Below, piece by piece: positions 1 through 9,984 of a stretch of DNA of 64,000 nt. Position numbers and translations under genes: made by a program. Where the stretch lies: the NCBI RefSeq assembly GCF_003660285.1, contig NZ_QXQQ01000003.1, forward strand, positions 54,937-118,936. Direction: 5' to 3'. The number at the start of each line of letters is the position of its first letter. Within the stretch, counting starts at the first letter, position 1. Under the pieces are notes generated by a model. The model was not told the origin of the DNA. It saw only the letters and a program-made list of their open reading frames with translations, and ran no database searches. Source of the stretch: Helicobacter labacensis (lineage in GTDB: Bacteria > Campylobacterota > Campylobacteria > Campylobacterales > Helicobacteraceae).

Positions 1-506
1 TCATCGATCGCTTTTACACCAACGCGCTTTACAACCAAGCCATTGTGCAAAGCATTATAGCGACTTTAAAGGGGCGCGATCCCCAAGAGTTTGTGTTGAT
101 CTTTAGCGTGCATGGTCTACCTGAGCGCGTGATCCTACAGGGCGATCCCTACCAAGCTGAGTGTATCCACCATGTGAGTTTACTCAAGCAAGCCCTAACG
201 CGCGCGTGTGTTTTTTTTAAGCATGTAGAGCTGGCTTACCAATCCAAAGTAGGTCCTATGAAATGGCTAGAACCTAGCACAGAGGCGATGATAGAACACC
301 ACCGTAAGAGCAAATTGGTGATTTACCCCCTCTCTTTTAGCATTGATAATTCTGAAACCCTGTATGAATTGCAAATCCAATACCGCTTGGATGCCAAGCG
401 TTTGGGGGTTTTAGAATATTTAGTCTGCCCTTGTTTGAACGATCACCTCGATTTTGCCAAAGCCATTTTAGAAGTTTTAGATAATCAACGCACCAAGCCA
501 AGCTAG
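1..506 (+). CDS. hemH: Ferrochelatase, C-terminal part (cut by window edge)
   Basis: Inserts ferrous iron into protoporphyrin IX, the last step of haem synthesis. The reading frame is open from base 3, so the gene begins left of the window and only about the C-terminal 165 residues are visible. The segment around [10 protein letters not shown] carries the conserved catalytic His-Gly-Leu-Pro, and the later stretch [16 protein letters not shown] contains the family's conserved glutamate region. The next genes (thioredoxin-like protein and ccsBA) use haem for cytochrome c assembly, so the grouping makes functional sense. A GTG at 45 is internal and is not the start. Confidence 0.93.
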   Translation, partial: IDRFYTNALYNQAIVQSIIATLKGRDPQEFVLIFSVHGLPERVILQGDPYQAECIHHVSLLKQALTRACVFFKHVELAYQSKVGPMKWLEPSTEAMIEHHRKSKLVIYPLSFSIDNSETLYELQIQYRLDAKRLGVLEYLVCPCLNDHLDFAKAILEVLDNQRTKPS

Positions 507-522
507 ATTTACTCTATAAGAC

Positions 523-528
523 TACAAT
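523..528 (+). promoter_or_regulatory. Likely -10 box (TACAAT) for the cytochrome c assembly pair
   Basis: TACAAT lies 30 bases before the thioredoxin-like start, just after the hemH stop, and fits the Helicobacter housekeeping sigma -10 consensus. It implies a short leader carrying the AAAGGA ribosome site. No clear -35 box is seen. Confidence 0.5.
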
Positions 529-558
529 GAGAGCCCTATCTCATTTGAAAGGATTGAT

Positions 559-1185
559 ATGCATAGGTTCTTTTTGTGCTTACTCACTTTGCTAGCCCTA
601 GCCCATGCCAATGATGATGCCATCAACGAAGAGATGATTAGCTCAGGGAGCACTAGCCCCAAACAAGCCCTAGAGGAAGCCAATAACCTAGACAAGCTAA
701 GTTATGCCGGACTAGAAGATGTCTTTTTAGACACCAACACCATCGCCCCGCATGGCAAGTACATGTTGCTTGTCTTTGGCAAAAATGGCTGTTCTTATTG
801 CGAATTGCTCAAGCAGGACATCAAGCAACATGACGCGCTCAAAAATTTCATCAAAGCCCATTACAGCGCCTACTACATCAATATCAGCTACTCCAAAATG
901 CACAATTTCCAAGTGGGTGGTCCGCACAAAAACAGAGAGTTTAAGCTCCCCACCGCCGAATTGGCTTCTATTTACGATGTCAATTCCACACCCACGATTG
1001 TCTTTGCCAACCCAGATGGCAAAACCATTTACGAGCTCCCCGGTTACATGCCCTATAAACAATTCCTAGCCGTCCTAGAGTTTGTAGGCAAGGGCTTGCA
1101 CAAGGGGATTAAGGACAATAAAGAGTTTATCAGCAAGTTGCGCGCCTATATCTTGAAGCGCACTAGGGAGCTCAATGCGGCTTAA
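559..1185 (+). CDS. Periplasmic thioredoxin-fold protein for cytochrome c maturation (HP0377-like)
   Basis: A 208-residue protein with an N-terminal signal peptide (MHRFFLCLLTLLALAHA) and a thioredoxin fold whose active site is CSYC (in KNGCSYCELL, near residue 77). The later TPTIVF segment supplies the cis-proline of the fold. In H. pylori the homologue HP0377 sits at the same place between hemH and ccsBA and keeps apocytochrome cysteines reduced for haem attachment; the CSYC motif is also shared. The start has an AAAGGA site six to seven bases upstream. It overlaps ccsBA by 11 bases, so the two are probably translated together. A general disulfide isomerase role cannot be excluded. Confidence 0.85.
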   Translation: MHRFFLCLLTLLALAHANDDAINEEMISSGSTSPKQALEEANNLDKLSYAGLEDVFLDTNTIAPHGKYMLLVFGKNGCSYCELLKQDIKQHDALKNFIKAHYSAYYINISYSKMHNFQVGGPHKNREFKLPTAELASIYDVNSTPTIVFANPDGKTIYELPGYMPYKQFLAVLEFVGKGLHKGIKDNKEFISKLRAYILKRTRELNAA

Positions 1186-3997
1186 AACACTCCTTTACTT
1201 TTTCTTGGGTTCGTTTTGGGTGGCAATCCCGGTGATGATCACCTATGCCACCGCTTGCGCGCTAGCGACCTTTGTGGAAAATGATTATGGCACACCTGCT
1301 GCCCAAGCGGTGGTTTACCACACTTGGTGGTTTAACGCTCTGCACGCGTATTTGTTGATTCTCATCATCGGATCGCTCATTAGCTCTAGGGCGTTCCAGC
1401 GCAAGCGTTGGATAAGCATCTTTTTTCATCTCTCTTTGGTGGTGATCATCGTGGGAGCGGGGATCACGCGCTTTTTTGGCTTTGAAGCCACCATGCATAT
1501 TAGAGAGGACGCTACCAGCAACGCGATCACCACTAGCGACACCTATTTGAATATCCAAGCTAGTAAGCCAGATACCCCTCCCCTGCATTTCGCGCTCAAA
1601 AGCGCGCTTTCACCCTTTTCTAGACACTTGCCCAAACAAAGACTCAGTGTCTTTGACCAACCTCTCCTCTTAGAGCCCTTGAGTGTGCGCAAGCAAAACC
1701 CAGATAAAAAGGACAACCACGCCCTTTTGCAACTCAAGGTTAGTTATCAGGGGCAAAGCCATATCTACGCTATTGTAGGCGGACCCGGGATTGAAAGCCA
1801 AGATGTGAGCGCGGATTTTCAAGGGGTGCGTATCGCGATCAATTGGGGAGTTACCACAAAGAAACTCCCCTTTGCCCTCAAACTCAAACGCTTTGAATTG
1901 GAACGCTACCCGGGGTCTATGAGCCCCTCTTCTTACGCCTCTGAGGTGGAGATTTTAGATAATCAAGGCAAGCTCATCAAGCCTTATCGTATCTTTATGA
2001 ACCATGTCTTAGATTATGGAGGGTATCGCTTTTTCCAAAGTTCTTACGATCGCGATGAAAAAGGCACGATCCTCTCTGTCAACAAAGATCCGGGCAAACC
2101 CATCACTTACCTAGGCTATGCGGGCTTGATCTTAGGAGCGATCGCTTTGCTCTTTGGGCGTAGCGGGCGTTTCCAGAGGCTATCTCTCTTTTTAAAATCC
2201 CAAAACATTGCCGGGTTATTCTTGTTGGGCATGCTGGCTTTGGGAGGGACACATTTGCGCGCCGAAGCAGGCAAAATTGACATGCATGGGGGCAAGCCTG
2301 AAGCCACCCCTTTAAATGACATGGGTAAGGCTGCCCTAGAAAAAGAAAAGATCGCCACCTTACATGCGGGCATCATCCAGCGCATGAAAAATCTCAAAGC
2401 GCACTCTAAGGGCAAGTTAGGCAAATTCCAACGCCTGCAAGTGCAGGGTTTTGATGGACGCATTAAGCCTTTGGACACCTTGAGCATGGATTTGATCCAC
2501 AAGATCACCCACCACGATGGCTTCAAGGGCATGGACAATATCCAAGTGATGTTAGGCATGATGCTCTACCCAGATGACTACAAGAGTATCAAGATGATCT
2601 ACACCTCCACGCACAAATTGCGCCGCATCTTAGGCGTGCCCCCTAACCAAGCGCGCGTGGCTTTTGTAGACATTTTTGGTCCGCATGGTTACAAACTCCA
2701 AAACTATGTGGAGGAGATCAACCAAAAAGCCCCCAAGGATCGCGATGAATTTGACAAGGACATCTTGCGCGTAGACGAACGAGTCAACTGGGTTTACACC
2801 ATTTTTAGTGGGGCGATTTTGAAAATTTTCCCAGAGAAAAACTCTAACTCTTGGCTCTCCCCAGCTGATGCGATCAAGAGTAGCGATGCGCCTTTGGCTA
2901 AAGAAGCTAGGGAATTTTTACGCGCTCTCTTTGTGGGCTTTGATGCGGGAGTGGACTCTAACCAATGGGACAAGGTGAATCAAACCTTGGACGCACTGGG
3001 TGCCTACCAGCGTGCCCATAGCTCTCTAGTCTTAAGCCCAGCCAAGATCAACGCGGAGATCTTTTTAAACCATAGCAATTTCTTTAACATGCTCACTCTG
3101 CCCTATATTTTGCTAGGTTTGCTCTTATTAGGGGTGGTGTTGGTAGCCACCTTCAAAAACAAACCCCCTAAGGCGTGGGTGCATTGGGGGTTTTATGGCG
3201 CGCTCTTGTTACTAGCCCTAGCGCACACGGCTGGGCTCTTATTGCGCTGGTATGTGAGCGAGCACTCCCCTTGGAGCAACGCCTATGAATCCATGCTCTA
3301 CATCGCATGGGCGGCTATTGTCGCCGGACTCATCTTGCGCTCTAACTTAGCCCTTTGCGCTTCTAGCTTTTTGGGGGGAATCGCCCTCTTTGTGGCGCAC
3401 TTGGGCTTTATGGACCCCCAAATTGGCAATCTTGTGCCCGTGCTCAAATCCTATTGGCTCAATATCCATGTGTCCATCATCACAGCCAGTTATGGCTTTT
3501 TGGGCTTGTGCTTTATTTTGGGAATCTTAACCCTCCTGCTCTTTGTGTTAAGAAGCCCCAAACGCCCCAATATTGACACCACGATCTGCTCCTTGAGCGC
3601 GATCAACGAAATGGGCATGATCTTAGGGCTTTTATTGTTGAGTGTGGGGAATTTCTTAGGGGGCGTGTGGGCTAATGAATCTTGGGGGCGTTATTGGGGC
3701 TGGGACGCTAAAGAAACTTGGGCATTGATCTCCATTGCGGTTTACGCTGTGATCTTGCACCTGCGCTTTTTGCGTTTTGAGTTCATGCCCTTTGTCTTTG
3801 CTAGCGCGAGTGTGGTGGGCTTTTACTCCATTTTGATGACCTATTTTGGAGTCAACTACTACCTCTCAGGCATGCACAGCTATGCCGCAGGCGATCCTGT
3901 GCCCATCCCTAGTTTTCTCTACTTCTTTGTGGCGGGCACTTTGCTTCTCATTGTAGCGGCTAGCTGGAAACGCCAACTTGTGATGCCCAAATTCTAG
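1175..3997 (+). CDS. ccsBA: Fused cytochrome c synthase CcsBA (System II)
   Basis: A 940-residue multi-spanning membrane protein that carries haem across the inner membrane and attaches it to CxxCH motifs of apocytochromes. The N-terminal third is the ResB/CcsB half with several membrane helices and a large periplasmic loop. A hydrophobic segment near residues 343-365 is followed by a long soluble region. The C-terminal third (about 650-940) is CcsA-like. The haem-handling WWD signature is visible as WGRYWGWDAKETWALIS around residue 840, and histidines in flanking helices could be axial ligands. The fusion is typical of Helicobacter. The ATG at 1175 overlaps the preceding gene and has AGGGAG upstream. 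A likely client in this window is NapB. Confidence 0.93.
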   Translation: MRLKTLLYFFLGSFWVAIPVMITYATACALATFVENDYGTPAAQAVVYHTWWFNALHAYLLILIIGSLISSRAFQRKRWISIFFHLSLVVIIVGAGITRFFGFEATMHIREDATSNAITTSDTYLNIQASKPDTPPLHFALKSALSPFSRHLPKQRLSVFDQPLLLEPLSVRKQNPDKKDNHALLQLKVSYQGQSHIYAIVGGPGIESQDVSADFQGVRIAINWGVTTKKLPFALKLKRFELERYPGSMSPSSYASEVEILDNQGKLIKPYRIFMNHVLDYGGYRFFQSSYDRDEKGTILSVNKDPGKPITYLGYAGLILGAIALLFGRSGRFQRLSLFLKSQNIAGLFLLGMLALGGTHLRAEAGKIDMHGGKPEATPLNDMGKAALEKEKIATLHAGIIQRMKNLKAHSKGKLGKFQRLQVQGFDGRIKPLDTLSMDLIHKITHHDGFKGMDNIQVMLGMMLYPDDYKSIKMIYTSTHKLRRILGVPPNQARVAFVDIFGPHGYKLQNYVEEINQKAPKDRDEFDKDILRVDERVNWVYTIFSGAILKIFPEKNSNSWLSPADAIKSSDAPLAKEAREFLRALFVGFDAGVDSNQWDKVNQTLDALGAYQRAHSSLVLSPAKINAEIFLNHSNFFNMLTLPYILLGLLLLGVVLVATFKNKPPKAWVHWGFYGALLLLALAHTAGLLLRWYVSEHSPWSNAYESMLYIAWAAIVAGLILRSNLALCASSFLGGIALFVAHLGFMDPQIGNLVPVLKSYWLNIHVSIITASYGFLGLCFILGILTLLLFVLRSPKRPNIDTTICSLSAINEMGMILGLLLLSVGNFLGGVWANESWGRYWGWDAKETWALISIAVYAVILHLRFLRFEFMPFVFASASVVGFYSILMTYFGVNYYLSGMHSYAAGDPVPIPSFLYFFVAGTLLLIVAASWKRQLVMPKF

Positions 3998-4017
3998 TGT
4001 TATTAATTTTAAGTGGC

Positions 4018-4023
4018 TACAAT
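4018..4023 (+). promoter_or_regulatory. Likely -10 box (TACAAT) for aspA
   Basis: TACAAT preceded by GGC lies 33 bases upstream of the aspA ATG in the short gap after ccsBA. A good ribosome site (TAAGGA) follows. It indicates that aspA is transcribed separately from ccsBA. Confidence 0.5.
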
Positions 4024-4055
4024 AGTGCGTTTCAATTTTACTCTAAGGACAAGCG

Positions 4056-5468
4056 ATGGCAACCAGAAAAGAACATGATTTTATTGGCGAAATGGAGATT
4101 GATGATAGTCTCTACTATGGGATTCAAACCATGCGTGCGGTGGAAAATTTCAATATCACCCATGATCGCCTGTTCAATTACCCCATTTTTATCCGCTCTT
4201 TTGCACAGGTGAAAAAGGCTGCTGCTCTAGCCAATGCCGAGCTAGGGCTCATTGACATCAAGATCAGCGATGCGATCTGCCATGCCTGCGATAAAATCAT
4301 TGATGGGGAATACCAAGATCAATTTGTGGTGGATATGATTCAAGGCGGGGCGGGCACCAGCACGAATATGAATATGAACGAGGTGATCGCCAATGTGGCT
4401 TTAGAATATCTGGGGCACAAAAAGGGCGAATACCAATATTGCCACCCCAATGACCATGTGAATCGCTCCCAATCCACCAATGACGCTTATCCCAGCGCGC
4501 TTAAAATTGCCATTTACGAACGCCTGGATCACATGACCCAAGTGCTGAAAGTGCTAAAAGACGCGTTTGCTAGAAAAGCTAAAGAGTTTTCCCATGTGCT
4601 CAAAATGGGGCGCACCCAGCTCCAAGACGCTGTGCCCATGACTTTAGGGCAGGAGTTTGAAACCTTTGTGTCCATGGTGGAAAAGGATATCCAACACATT
4701 TTAGACGCGCGTAGCTGGACGCGTGTGATTAACTTAGGGGGCACGGCTATTGGCACGGGCATTAATTCTCACCCCGATTACAAACGCATTGTAGAAAAGA
4801 AAATCCAAGAAGTTACCGGTAGACCTTTCACCATCGCCCATGATCTCATTGAAGCTAGCCAAAGCACAGGTTCTTATGTGCAAGTGAGTGGGGCACTCAA
4901 GCGCGTGGCGATCAAGCTCTCTAAAATCTGCAACGACTTGCGCCTATTGAGTTCAGGACCGCGCGCGGGGCTCAATGAGATCAATTTACCTAAAATGCAA
5001 CCGGGGAGCTCTATTATGCCCGGCAAGGTCAACCCCGTGATCCCCGAAGTGGTGAATCAAGTGTGCTTTTCTGTAATTGGGAATGACTTAGCCGTGGCAA
5101 TGGCTGCTGAAGGAGGGCAGTTGCAACTCAATGTCTTTGAGCCTGTGATCGCCTACAAGCTCTTCCACTCTTTCTTAATGCTCAACCGCGCTATGCGCAC
5201 TTTGGTAGAAAAATGTATCAATGGAATCACTGCCAATGAAAAGATTTGCCATGACTATGTCTTCAATAGTATTGGCATTGTAACCGCACTCAACCCGCAT
5301 ATTGGGTATGAAAAATCTGCCTCCATCGCTAAAGAGGCACTAGACACGGGCAAGTCCGTCCAGCAGATTGTGCTAGAGCGCCAACTTCTCACCAAAGAAC
5401 AACTAGCTGAGATCTTCCAGCCTGAAAACATGGTGAGCCCCCATGTTTTCAAAAAGCACAAAGACTAG
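4056..5468 (+). CDS. aspA: Aspartate ammonia-lyase
   Basis: Converts aspartate to fumarate and ammonia. The 470-residue length and the superfamily signature GSSIMPGKVNP (around residue 325) identify a fumarase/aspartase; GAGTSTNMNMNEV, QSTNDAYP and GRTQLQDA are the other conserved substrate-binding blocks. Aspartase is favoured over class II fumarase by overall resemblance to H. pylori AspA and by the same neighbour downstream, but the families are close. In an asaccharolytic stomach bacterium it feeds fumarate to respiration and the citric acid branch. ATG 4056 has TAAGGA seven bases upstream. Confidence 0.9.
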   Translation: MATRKEHDFIGEMEIDDSLYYGIQTMRAVENFNITHDRLFNYPIFIRSFAQVKKAAALANAELGLIDIKISDAICHACDKIIDGEYQDQFVVDMIQGGAGTSTNMNMNEVIANVALEYLGHKKGEYQYCHPNDHVNRSQSTNDAYPSALKIAIYERLDHMTQVLKVLKDAFARKAKEFSHVLKMGRTQLQDAVPMTLGQEFETFVSMVEKDIQHILDARSWTRVINLGGTAIGTGINSHPDYKRIVEKKIQEVTGRPFTIAHDLIEASQSTGSYVQVSGALKRVAIKLSKICNDLRLLSSGPRAGLNEINLPKMQPGSSIMPGKVNPVIPEVVNQVCFSVIGNDLAVAMAAEGGQLQLNVFEPVIAYKLFHSFLMLNRAMRTLVEKCINGITANEKICHDYVFNSIGIVTALNPHIGYEKSASIAKEALDTGKSVQQIVLERQLLTKEQLAEIFQPENMVSPHVFKKHKD

Positions 5469-5470
5469 CT

Positions 5471-6769
5471 TTGAGGTGGGCGTTCCTTCTGTTTTTGCTA
5501 AGTAGCATTTTGGGCGCGCACACGCCCGCACGCCCGCGCTTACTCTCCCCCATCCCCCCAGCCCCACAGATTGTCATGCCCTTAGAGCCCTGCAATGATG
5601 ATTGTTTGAGAAAACTCTATGCGAGAGGGCAGATCTTTTCGTTTATGGCGCGCTATGTCTCTAGTCAGGACGCGCAATTAAAAGATGACTATGTCATTAT
5701 TAACGATCTGCTCAACCCCACCCTAGCTGTAGCCACTAAGCCAGACAAGGCACAACCCACACAGGGGGCTGTGCAAAAAGTCGCGCTCCTAGTGCCTAAA
5801 GATGTGGTGGGGAAGTATAGCAACACCGCTATTAACGCTATTTTAGCCTATCTCGCGCTCCAAGAACAAAATTTCATCTTTAAAGTCTTTGATAGCAAGA
5901 AAGAAGACCCACAGAGTTTAAAGCAGGCTTATGAGGAGATTGTCCAGGAGCATTTCCCCTTTGTGATCGCCTTACTCACCCAAAATGGGGTGTTGAACTT
6001 GATTAGCCAAACCCCCTTAAGTCTGCCCACCATCGTGCCCAGCGCGCACAAAGATCAACTAGAAAAGCGCGCAGATTTGCCCTCCGCTTTGATCTTTGGG
6101 GGGATTGATTTTAGCCAACAGGTGAGCATGCTTGTGGATTTAAGCCAGCATAGACCCCTAGTGCTTTACAATGATGATAGCTTTAGGGGCGCGATGCTGG
6201 GCAAGAGTATCCAAGACTTGGGCGCGCCCATTCTCTACCAAGACACCATCACTTTTAAAAAAGCTAGCACCTTTTCGCATGAACTCAGAACGCAGATTCC
6301 CTATTTTAAAGAGGGTGTTGTGGTGCTCAACACCCCCATTGTCAAAACCGGGTTGTTGCTCTCCCAAATAGGGCTGCTCTCCAAAGCCAAACGCCCTAAA
6401 ATGCTCCTTTCTTCGCAAATCAATTTCAATTTAGCCTTATTCATGCTAACCCAAGAACGCGATCGCCAACATTTCTACCTCACCAGCGCGATTGGCAAGA
6501 TCAACCCCTATTTAGAACAATATGCCTCCATTTTGGGTGTGAATTTGGCTTACGACTGGGTGGGTTACACCAGTGTCAACGCCCTAGAGCACATGCTAGC
6601 TGACACCTACCACATTGCCCAACGCTACTTTAGCGAACCCCTGCAAAACAAGCAGATCGTCTACACCAACACCATTTACACCCCCAAAGGCTTAGGTTTT
6701 GTGCCTCTCTTATTGCCTACGCGCACGCCAAGCTCCCCCCTCTTGCTTGAAGAATCAAGCGATGAATAA
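5471..6769 (+). CDS. Secreted periplasmic-binding-protein-like protein, function unknown
   Basis: A 432-residue protein with a signal peptide (WAFLLFLLSSILGAHT). From about residue 95 it shows the alternating beta-alpha pattern of a type I periplasmic binding fold (KVALLVPKDVVGKYS, then FPFVIALLTQNGV and RPLVLYNDDSFRG), as in branched-chain amino acid receptors and the outer-membrane LpoA/PBP activators. It begins at TTG two bases after the aspA stop with no strong ribosome site, suggesting coupling to aspA. H. pylori has an uncharacterised gene at this place (HP0650). No transporter genes lie nearby, so solute uptake is unproven. Confidence 0.6.
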   Translation: MRWAFLLFLLSSILGAHTPARPRLLSPIPPAPQIVMPLEPCNDDCLRKLYARGQIFSFMARYVSSQDAQLKDDYVIINDLLNPTLAVATKPDKAQPTQGAVQKVALLVPKDVVGKYSNTAINAILAYLALQEQNFIFKVFDSKKEDPQSLKQAYEEIVQEHFPFVIALLTQNGVLNLISQTPLSLPTIVPSAHKDQLEKRADLPSALIFGGIDFSQQVSMLVDLSQHRPLVLYNDDSFRGAMLGKSIQDLGAPILYQDTITFKKASTFSHELRTQIPYFKEGVVVLNTPIVKTGLLLSQIGLLSKAKRPKMLLSSQINFNLALFMLTQERDRQHFYLTSAIGKINPYLEQYASILGVNLAYDWVGYTSVNALEHMLADTYHIAQRYFSEPLQNKQIVYTNTIYTPKGLGFVPLLLPTRTPSSPLLLEESSDE

Positions 6770-6778
6770 AGGACACTA

Positions 6779-7408
6779 GTGCAAGTGCATTTAAAACACG
6801 CCACCCCATTGAGTTGTTGCTACGAAGCGATTCGCACCTGTTACCAGAGTTTTGCTTACAGCGATGGGGGCGGGCGTAAGGATCTAGAACTCATCGATCG
6901 CGTGGCAAATAAATACCGCCATAACTCCACCTTAGAGCATTTGTTCTATAATTTTGAAATACTTGGAATCAGCCGGGCGTGTTTGCAAGAACTTGCGCGC
7001 CACAGAATGGCGAGCTTTTCAGTCAAATCTAGCCGTTACACTTTGAGCGAACTCAAAACCCAAGAGAGTTTCTTACCCTTGAGCGCGCAAAACCTTGAGC
7101 GCGCCCAAAAGTTTTTGGTGTTTACGGGAATAGAGGCAGTGGATCACGCCAGTGTGCAAGCTTTAGAAAATTTGCGCCTACTCATTAGCAACCATGTCAA
7201 AAACGACTACGCCAAATTTGCCATGCCTGAGAGTTATAAGACCAGCTTGGCTTTCAGTTTGAACGCGCGCAGCTTGCAAAATTTTCTCTCTTTGCGCACG
7301 GACAGCAAAGCCCTTTGGGAGATTCGCCAACTCGCCTTTGCGATCTATGAGGCGTTACCCCAAGATCACCAATACCTCTTTAGCGCGTGCTTAAAGGAAG
7401 CGCGCTGA
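6779..7408 (+). CDS. thyX: Flavin-dependent thymidylate synthase
   Basis: Makes dTMP from dUMP using methylenetetrahydrofolate, NADPH and FAD. The ThyX signature RHR-x7-S is intact (RHRMASFSVKS, residues about 76-86) and followed by SRYT. The 209-residue length is normal for the family. It begins with GTG ten bases after the preceding gene and overlaps polA by 22 bases, so dTMP supply and DNA polymerase I appear to be one transcription unit. No thyA is present in the window, in line with Helicobacter relying on ThyX. Confidence 0.95.
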   Translation: MQVHLKHATPLSCCYEAIRTCYQSFAYSDGGGRKDLELIDRVANKYRHNSTLEHLFYNFEILGISRACLQELARHRMASFSVKSSRYTLSELKTQESFLPLSAQNLERAQKFLVFTGIEAVDHASVQALENLRLLISNHVKNDYAKFAMPESYKTSLAFSLNARSLQNFLSLRTDSKALWEIRQLAFAIYEALPQDHQYLFSACLKEAR

Positions 7409-9927
7409 AACTCCAACTTGTAGACACCTTTAGCCTATTGTTTAAATTCTACTACCACTTACAGGATTTGCGCACCTCCACGGGCACAAATACCGCATGG
7501 CTGAGCGCTTTTGTGCGCGTGGTCCAACAGGTTTATAAGCTCAAAGGGGATCACTTGGTCTTTGCCTTAGAGGGTAAAGAAAATAAGCGCAAGACATTGA
7601 GCCCCACTTACAAAGCCAATCGAGTCGCTCCCCCCGGACTAGAAGAACAACTACCCATTATCTTGGAGTGGATGGAGCGCATGGGCTTAGATGTCTTTAG
7701 CGTGCCCGGGTATGAGAGCGATGATGTGATCGCAAGTTTGTGCGCTGTGTTTGAAGAAGCGCAGGTGCGTATTTTGAGCGCGGATAAGGATTTTTACCAA
7801 TTAGTCAGCCCGCGCATTTTGCTATGCGATCCAGGAAGCAACACTCTAAGGGGCATAGAAGAGTGCTTGGAGAAATACGGCATTTACCCCCACCAATTCG
7901 TAGAATACCAAGCTTTGGTGGGGGATAGTAGCGATGGGTATAAGGGTGTGGAGGGTGTGGGGGCGGTGTGGGGAGCTAAACTCATTAGAGCCTTTGGCAC
8001 TTTAGAAAATCTCTATGACACCCTAGAAACCCATGGGATCACACAGCTTAAACTCCCCTCCAAATTGCAACGCGCGCTTCTCAAAGACAAGCCACAAGCC
8101 TTTTTAAGCCGCCAGCTTGCTACCCTGAACACCACGCTGTTTAGACACCCTCCCACCTTGCAACCCTTCCCCCAAGAAAACCCCTTATTGCGTATTGCAG
8201 ATGCCTTGCAGCACTACGAAATGTTTGGGCTACTCAAACAGATCACCCCTACCCCCATCCCCAAAAGCCCCCCCAAATCCCAAGATTTACACCTAGAAAC
8301 CTCTAGCGTGTACGCGATCTATTTAGAACCCCAAAACGCCACTTTGGGTATCCTAGACATAGAGAGTGGGGCGTTTGGGCTTTTAGATTGCTACAATCCC
8401 CAAATAGATAAACAGGCTTTATGGCGATGCCAACTCATCGGGTACCAAATTAAAGAAGTTTTAGCCTTTTTAGCCCCCCCTTGTTTGCCCCGCTTTGAAG
8501 ATGTCGCGCTATTGGCGTGGCTGTGTGATTCTGAGATCAAACCCCAAATTAGCGCGCTGGGCAAATTATTGGGGCTAGAGGCTTTTGAGAGCAAGCCTAA
8601 CGCCCCTTTAGATGCCTTGATGTTAGAACGCAACACGCGCCTAATCGCCACCGCTTATAGGCATTACCAACGCGTTTTGAGCCCAGCCCTTTGGCAACTG
8701 GCTCACACTCTAGAATACCCTCTGCTAGAAATCTTGCTAGACATGCAGACACATGGGGTTTGCGTGGATTTGGATTATTTTGGGAGTCTACACATAGAGT
8801 TTCAAGACACTCTAAAGGCGTTGCAAGATCAAATCCACGCTCTAGCCCGCACCCCTCTTAATGTCAATTCCACCAAACAATGGGCGCATTTTCTCTACCA
8901 AGACTTGGGGCTACAAGCCAAGGGTGTAAAGAAGATCAAAACCGGGTTTTCCACCGATGAAGCCAGTTTAAAAGCCCTGCAAGACGCGTATGCGGGCATG
9001 ACAATCCACAATGTCAATATTAACGCGCTCTTAGAGGCGCTCTTGCAATACCGCGAGATTTTCAAGCTCCAATCCACCTACATACAACCCCTGCTCTCTT
9101 GCAACACCCAAAGCAAGATTCACACTATCTTTTACCAAAACACCACCGCTAGCTCCCGTTTGAGCTCCGCGCATCCTAATTTGCAAAATATCCCCATACG
9201 CACCCCCTTAGGTAAGAAAATCGCCCACGGTTTTATCCCCAGCGCGCGCGATTTAGTGTTACTAGGGGTTGATTATTCCCAAATTGAGCTTAGACTCTTA
9301 GCCCATTTTAGCGGGGATACCCAATTAATCCAAGCCTTTTTGCAAGGACAAGACATCCACCTTAACACCGCTTTGGCTCTATTTAATGATCCGGATAAAC
9401 GCGCCGCGGCTAAGAGCATCAACTTTGCTTTGATCTATGGCATGGGGGCTAGACGCTTGGGCGAAACCCTTAAGATCAGCCAACAAGAAGCCAGAGATTA
9501 CATCGATCGCTACTTCAACGCCTTCCCCACAATCAAAGATTTTTTACAACATCTCAAAGCACGCCTTTTGCAAACCGGAGAGATCACCACGCTATTAGGG
9601 CATAAACGCTATTTTGACTTTGCGCAAGCCACCCCCAAGCTCCAAGCCGAATACCTGCGCGAAGGCGTGAATACCCTCTTTCAAGGGAGCGCTAGCGATC
9701 TAGTGAAATTAGCCATGCTCAAAATCCACGCCCACATCGCTCCATACCCTAGAGTAAAAATGCTAGTGCAGGTGCATGATGAAATCATCTTAGAAGCCCC
9801 CTGCGATCAAGCAGGCGATCTCGCCCTAGAGATCAAGGCACTCATGGAAAACATTTACCCTCTTAAAGTGCCCCTAGAGTGCCACACGGCTATCGCGCCT
9901 AACTGGGGGGATTTAAAGGGGTTGTAG
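7387..9927 (+). CDS. polA: DNA polymerase I
   Basis: Repair and Okazaki-fragment polymerase of 846 residues. The N-terminal 5' nuclease (1 to about 290) shows GYESDDVIASL, SADKDFYQL and the helix-hairpin-helix GDSSDGYKGVEGVG. The middle domain lacks a recognisable DxE proofreading site, so the 3'-5' exonuclease is probably inactive. The polymerase core has motif A (DYSQIELRLLAHFSGD), motif B (RAAAKSINFALIYGMG) and motif C (QVHDEIILE). It starts at GTG inside the end of thyX. The exact start is uncertain, because the nuclease core begins only about ten residues later (LQLVDTFSLLFK). Confidence 0.95.
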   Translation: MLKGSALKLQLVDTFSLLFKFYYHLQDLRTSTGTNTAWLSAFVRVVQQVYKLKGDHLVFALEGKENKRKTLSPTYKANRVAPPGLEEQLPIILEWMERMGLDVFSVPGYESDDVIASLCAVFEEAQVRILSADKDFYQLVSPRILLCDPGSNTLRGIEECLEKYGIYPHQFVEYQALVGDSSDGYKGVEGVGAVWGAKLIRAFGTLENLYDTLETHGITQLKLPSKLQRALLKDKPQAFLSRQLATLNTTLFRHPPTLQPFPQENPLLRIADALQHYEMFGLLKQITPTPIPKSPPKSQDLHLETSSVYAIYLEPQNATLGILDIESGAFGLLDCYNPQIDKQALWRCQLIGYQIKEVLAFLAPPCLPRFEDVALLAWLCDSEIKPQISALGKLLGLEAFESKPNAPLDALMLERNTRLIATAYRHYQRVLSPALWQLAHTLEYPLLEILLDMQTHGVCVDLDYFGSLHIEFQDTLKALQDQIHALARTPLNVNSTKQWAHFLYQDLGLQAKGVKKIKTGFSTDEASLKALQDAYAGMTIHNVNINALLEALLQYREIFKLQSTYIQPLLSCNTQSKIHTIFYQNTTASSRLSSAHPNLQNIPIRTPLGKKIAHGFIPSARDLVLLGVDYSQIELRLLAHFSGDTQLIQAFLQGQDIHLNTALALFNDPDKRAAAKSINFALIYGMGARRLGETLKISQQEARDYIDRYFNAFPTIKDFLQHLKARLLQTGEITTLLGHKRYFDFAQATPKLQAEYLREGVNTLFQGSASDLVKLAMLKIHAHIAPYPRVKMLVQVHDEIILEAPCDQAGDLALEIKALMENIYPLKVPLECHTAIAPNWGDLKGL

Positions 9928-9943
9928 CGGGGGTTTTCTGTGC

Positions 9944-9949
9944 TAGAAT
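9944..9949 (+). promoter_or_regulatory. Likely -10 box (TAGAAT)
   Basis: TAGAAT preceded by TGC (extended -10) sits 16 bases after the polA stop and 36 bases before the ATG of the next gene. Its position makes an upstream in-frame start at 9940 impossible to use and so supports the start at 9985. Confidence 0.5.
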
Positions 9950-9984
9950 ACCCCTTTAGATTTTTAGCGCACACAAGGAGAGTT